64,000 nucleotides of DNA, taken from NCBI GenBank assembly GCA_029203165.1, contig CP119308.1, positions 2,976,001-3,040,000 of the forward strand, written 5' to 3'. Position numbers and translations under genes: made by a program. A model generated the notes under the pieces. The model saw only the letters and a program-made list of their open reading frames with translations. It did no database searches and was not told the origin of the DNA. The stretch is from Candidatus Microbacterium colombiense. GTDB taxonomy: Bacteria; Actinomycetota; Actinomycetes; Actinomycetales; Microbacteriaceae. Below, piece by piece: positions 62,210 through 64,000 of this stretch. Position 1 is the first letter of the stretch. Every line of letters starts with the position of its first letter.

Positions 62210-63091
62210 CTAGTCGCGGGGAGAGAGGAGGTAGTCGTTCAGCTCGGCCGTCAGCGCGTGGTCGACGGGAAGCTCCGCGCCGTCCACCGCGGTGATCGCC
62301 GCGGCGAGACGCACGCTCGACACCAGCCAGGCGGCATCCGCCCGCGGGAGATCGGATGCCGGGATGCGGTCGTACCCGACCTCGAAGCGCGCCGCCAGGT
62401 GCTCGTACACGCTCAGCTGCGTGGTGCCGTGCAGGATCCCGCCGTTCGGGGCCGGCGTGACGAACCGGTCGCCGAACCTCAGAATCAACGAGGCCGTCGG
62501 CGCCTCCAGCACGAAGCCGTCGCTCGACAGGAAGATCGCGTCGTCGGCATCCCGGCGGTGCGCCTCGCGCAGCGCCGCCATGTTCACGGCGTATGAGAGG
62601 GTCTTCGCCCCCAGCAGCAGCCACGGCGCGCGTTCAGAGGCTCCCAGGTCGTAGCCGCGGTCGAGGGTGACCACGCGGATGCCGTTCGCCCGCACCTCGC
62701 GGAAGTCCGCCGCCGGAGACGCCGTCACCCAGGCGGTCGGGGTGGGCCCGTGCTCGACGCCGCGGCTCAGGATCAGCTTGATCACCGCCTCACCGTCGCC
62801 GCACTGCGCCGCGGCCTGATCGATCGCCTGATGCCACTGGTCGGCGTTCGGCACCGGCAGGTCGCACAGCCTCGCCGAATGCGCGAGCCGATCCAGGTGC
62901 GGAACGACCTCCTGGGCGTGCCCGTCGACCACGCCGATCGACTCGAACACGCCGTCTCCGCGCTGTGTGCTCAGCTCGCCCACGCTCAGTGCGGGGGCGG
63001 CGGCATCCACCGTCGTGAAGGTGTCGCGGTAGTCGGGGCGGAGCTCATCCGCGGCGACGGGATCGATGATCAGTGCGAAGCGCCGGTTCAT
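62210..63091 (-). CDS. pabC: Aminotransferase class IV (aminodeoxychorismate lyase-like)
   Basis: 293 residues. Lys163 in LLGAKTLSYAVNMAALREA binds PLP; GDGVFESIGVVDG is the N-terminal active-site loop; DDAIFLSSDGFVLEAPTASL is the phosphate-binding strand. Pattern fits 4-amino-4-deoxychorismate lyase of the folate route, though a branched-chain aminotransferase role cannot be ruled out. No ribosome site of note. Confidence 0.8.
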   Translation of the reverse strand: MNRRFALIIDPVAADELRPDYRDTFTTVDAAAPALSVGELSTQRGDGVFESIGVVDGHAQEVVPHLDRLAHSARLCDLPVPNADQWHQAIDQAAAQCGDGEAVIKLILSRGVEHGPTPTAWVTASPAADFREVRANGIRVVTLDRGYDLGASERAPWLLLGAKTLSYAVNMAALREAHRRDADDAIFLSSDGFVLEAPTASLILRFGDRFVTPAPNGGILHGTTQLSVYEHLAARFEVGYDRIPASDLPRADAAWLVSSVRLAAAITAVDGAELPVDHALTAELNDYLLSPRD

Positions 63092-63134
63092 GTTCTGAGC
63101 CTAGAGGTCGGGAATAGCCATTGCTCGTGCGCGT

Positions 63135-63230
63135 TACACTGGAGAGGCCGGGCCGCATAACCCCGGGCTCCATTTTTTGCCGCTGTGAGCGGCCTTCCGC
63201 CGTGAGGCGTTTTTGCGGCCCGGTCTTTTC
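63135..63230 (+). ncRNA. Candidate structured RNA
   Basis: TACACT (63135-63140) as a -10, then GGCCGGGCCGCA (63146-63157) that can pair with TGCGGCCCGG (63214-63223), enclosing two small hairpins: GCCGCT-GTG-AGCGGC and CGCC-GTGA-GGCG. It ends in TCTTTTC (63224-63230). A rival hairpin GGAG/CTCC plus CCGGG/CCCGG (63141-63171) is followed by T6. No ORF in the span; no known family is recognised. Confidence 0.45.
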
Positions 63231-63273
63231 ATGCCCGGTCTCCGCAAACCCCGGTCATCCGGCGAGAGCGGAC

Positions 63274-63903
63274 TCAGGTCAGCGTTCCGCCGCGCCAGAG
63301 ATGGGATGCGGCCGAGAGGTCGCGCGCATAACTGCTCAGGCGGAACGCGCGCGTCGTGAGATCGCTCGCCCTCTCGGGCTCCGTGCCCTCGTAGTCGTCC
63401 GCGAGATGCGTCGCCCCCGACGCCTGCACACGGCAGAACGCCGCCGCGCGCTCCAACGCCACCGCGAAGTCTCCGCGGAACGCCCCACGGAGGATGGTAT
63501 CGATGAGCGCGACGAGCTCGTCCGGATCGGCCGGGACGGGCGCCCCGGCGATCGCGGCATCCGCAGAGGCGAGTTCGACGCGCCCGCGCTCGTAGAGCAG
63601 GGCGGCCGTCTGCGGATCGGAATGGATGGCGAGCTGGATCAGATACAACCGCCACAGTGCGCCGGGGAGGGAATGCGGCGTGGCCTTCGACCAGAGTTCC
63701 GCGATCTCGTCGATACCGTGCTCTGCGGTGAAAGCCACCAGACGGTCAGCGCTCACCCCAGTCTCGTCCTCGCGAACGCGCGTGAGGAGGGCGGATGCCG
63801 TCGCATGCGCGATGCGCGTCTCTTCGGCGGGGTCGTGGGAGCCCACGAGGTTGTCGAAGGTGCTGGAGGGACGACGCACAGGGCGGTGATGCTGCTCGGG
63901 CAT
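63274..63903 (-). CDS. Conserved hypothetical protein
   Basis: 209 residues, almost all helical, Ala/Leu/Arg-rich, from ATG 63901-63903. Contains SYARDLSAASHLWRGG at the end. It lacks signal, membrane or catalytic motifs. The type recurs in Microbacteriaceae; function not known. Confidence 0.7.
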   Translation of the reverse strand: MPEQHHRPVRRPSSTFDNLVGSHDPAEETRIAHATASALLTRVREDETGVSADRLVAFTAEHGIDEIAELWSKATPHSLPGALWRLYLIQLAIHSDPQTAALLYERGRVELASADAAIAGAPVPADPDELVALIDTILRGAFRGDFAVALERAAAFCRVQASGATHLADDYEGTEPERASDLTTRAFRLSSYARDLSAASHLWRGGTLT

Positions 63904-63932
63904 CGAACCAGGCTACCCGCCATCCACTCCGG

Positions 63933-64000
63933 TCAGGCCGTGGGGATGACGATGAACGGATCGGTCGTCGGCGCTCCGGACGGCGAGCCGCCCTCCTGCT
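63933..64000 (-). CDS. C-terminal end of next gene (partial)
   Basis: An open minus-strand frame enters from the right edge and ends at TGA 63933-63935, reading ...PTTDPFIVIPTA. Only about 21 residues, so identity cannot be determined. Confidence 0.45.
   Translation of the reverse strand, partial: QEGGSPSGAPTTDPFIVIPTA

Noticed and set aside
63121..63140. TTGCTC/TACACT as a full promoter for the candidate RNA
   Set aside because: Only eight bases separate the two boxes; no -35 at proper distance is visible, so only the -10 is used as a hint.

Overview
The window is high-GC DNA typical of an actinobacterium. Chromosomal gene content and order (CarD, bifunctional IspD-IspF, CysS, RlmB, SenX3-RegX3, PhoU, GlnR-type regulator, polyphosphate kinase, Pst transporter) point to Microbacteriaceae, most likely Microbacterium or a close relative. 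That placement is an inference from gene order and protein character, not from a database search.

Positions 1 to about 36.4 kb are a siphovirus-type prophage whose left end lies outside the window. The order from the right end is: tRNA-Thr(TGT) at 36387-36459, used as the probable attachment site; a rightward immunity and integration operon of repressor, ImmA-like metallopeptidase and tyrosine integrase (33996-36305); a divergent operator region (33863-33995); and a long leftward early operon (33862 to 20188) whose genes mostly overlap by 4 nt (ATGA). The early operon holds an XRE protein, a DNA-binding helix-turn-helix protein, a BRO/KilAC antirepressor, a YqaJ-type exonuclease, a sliding-clamp-like protein, C5-cytosine and N6-adenine methyltransferases, an HNH protein, a half-length SSB and several small zinc-ribbon proteins. 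A 470-base gap with a small rightward ORF separates this from the late region. The late region runs leftward: HNH, terminase small and large subunits, portal, ClpP-like protease with a nested scaffold start, decoration protein, major capsid protein, head-tail connectors, major tail protein, tail chaperones, tape measure, distal tail protein, minor tail proteins, VanY-type endolysin, holin-like membrane proteins, and a pectate-lyase-like tail spike cut by the window start. All expected head, tail and lysis functions look intact.

From 36.5 to 45.9 kb there are housekeeping genes: a DsbA-like membrane protein lacking CxxC, a sugar ABC ATPase, a DUF4032 kinase-like protein, an NAD(P)-binding protein, RlmB, CysS, IspDF, CarD and a small lipoprotein. 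Two intergenic nested palindromes (40222-40303 and 43471-43549) stand out.

From 46.0 to 61.0 kb lies a phosphate-centred neighbourhood: regX3 and senX3 divergent from phoU, gpmA, glnR, ppk, a Nudix gene, a SixA-like phosphatase and pstSCAB. Repeats of the form CGTTCACC or CGTTAACC lie upstream of pstS and between senX3 and phoU, consistent with RegX3/PhoP control. Every gene from the SixA phosphatase through pstB (about 56.5-60.9 kb) is broken by 1-2 nt indels, about twenty in all, mostly at homopolymers or GC dinucleotide runs. Unpolished assembly error is the most economical explanation, but real decay is not excluded.

The last 3 kb contains an AbiEi-like/DUF559 protein, a class IV aminotransferase (PabC-like), a candidate structured RNA (63135-63230), a conserved hypothetical gene and the tail of a further gene.
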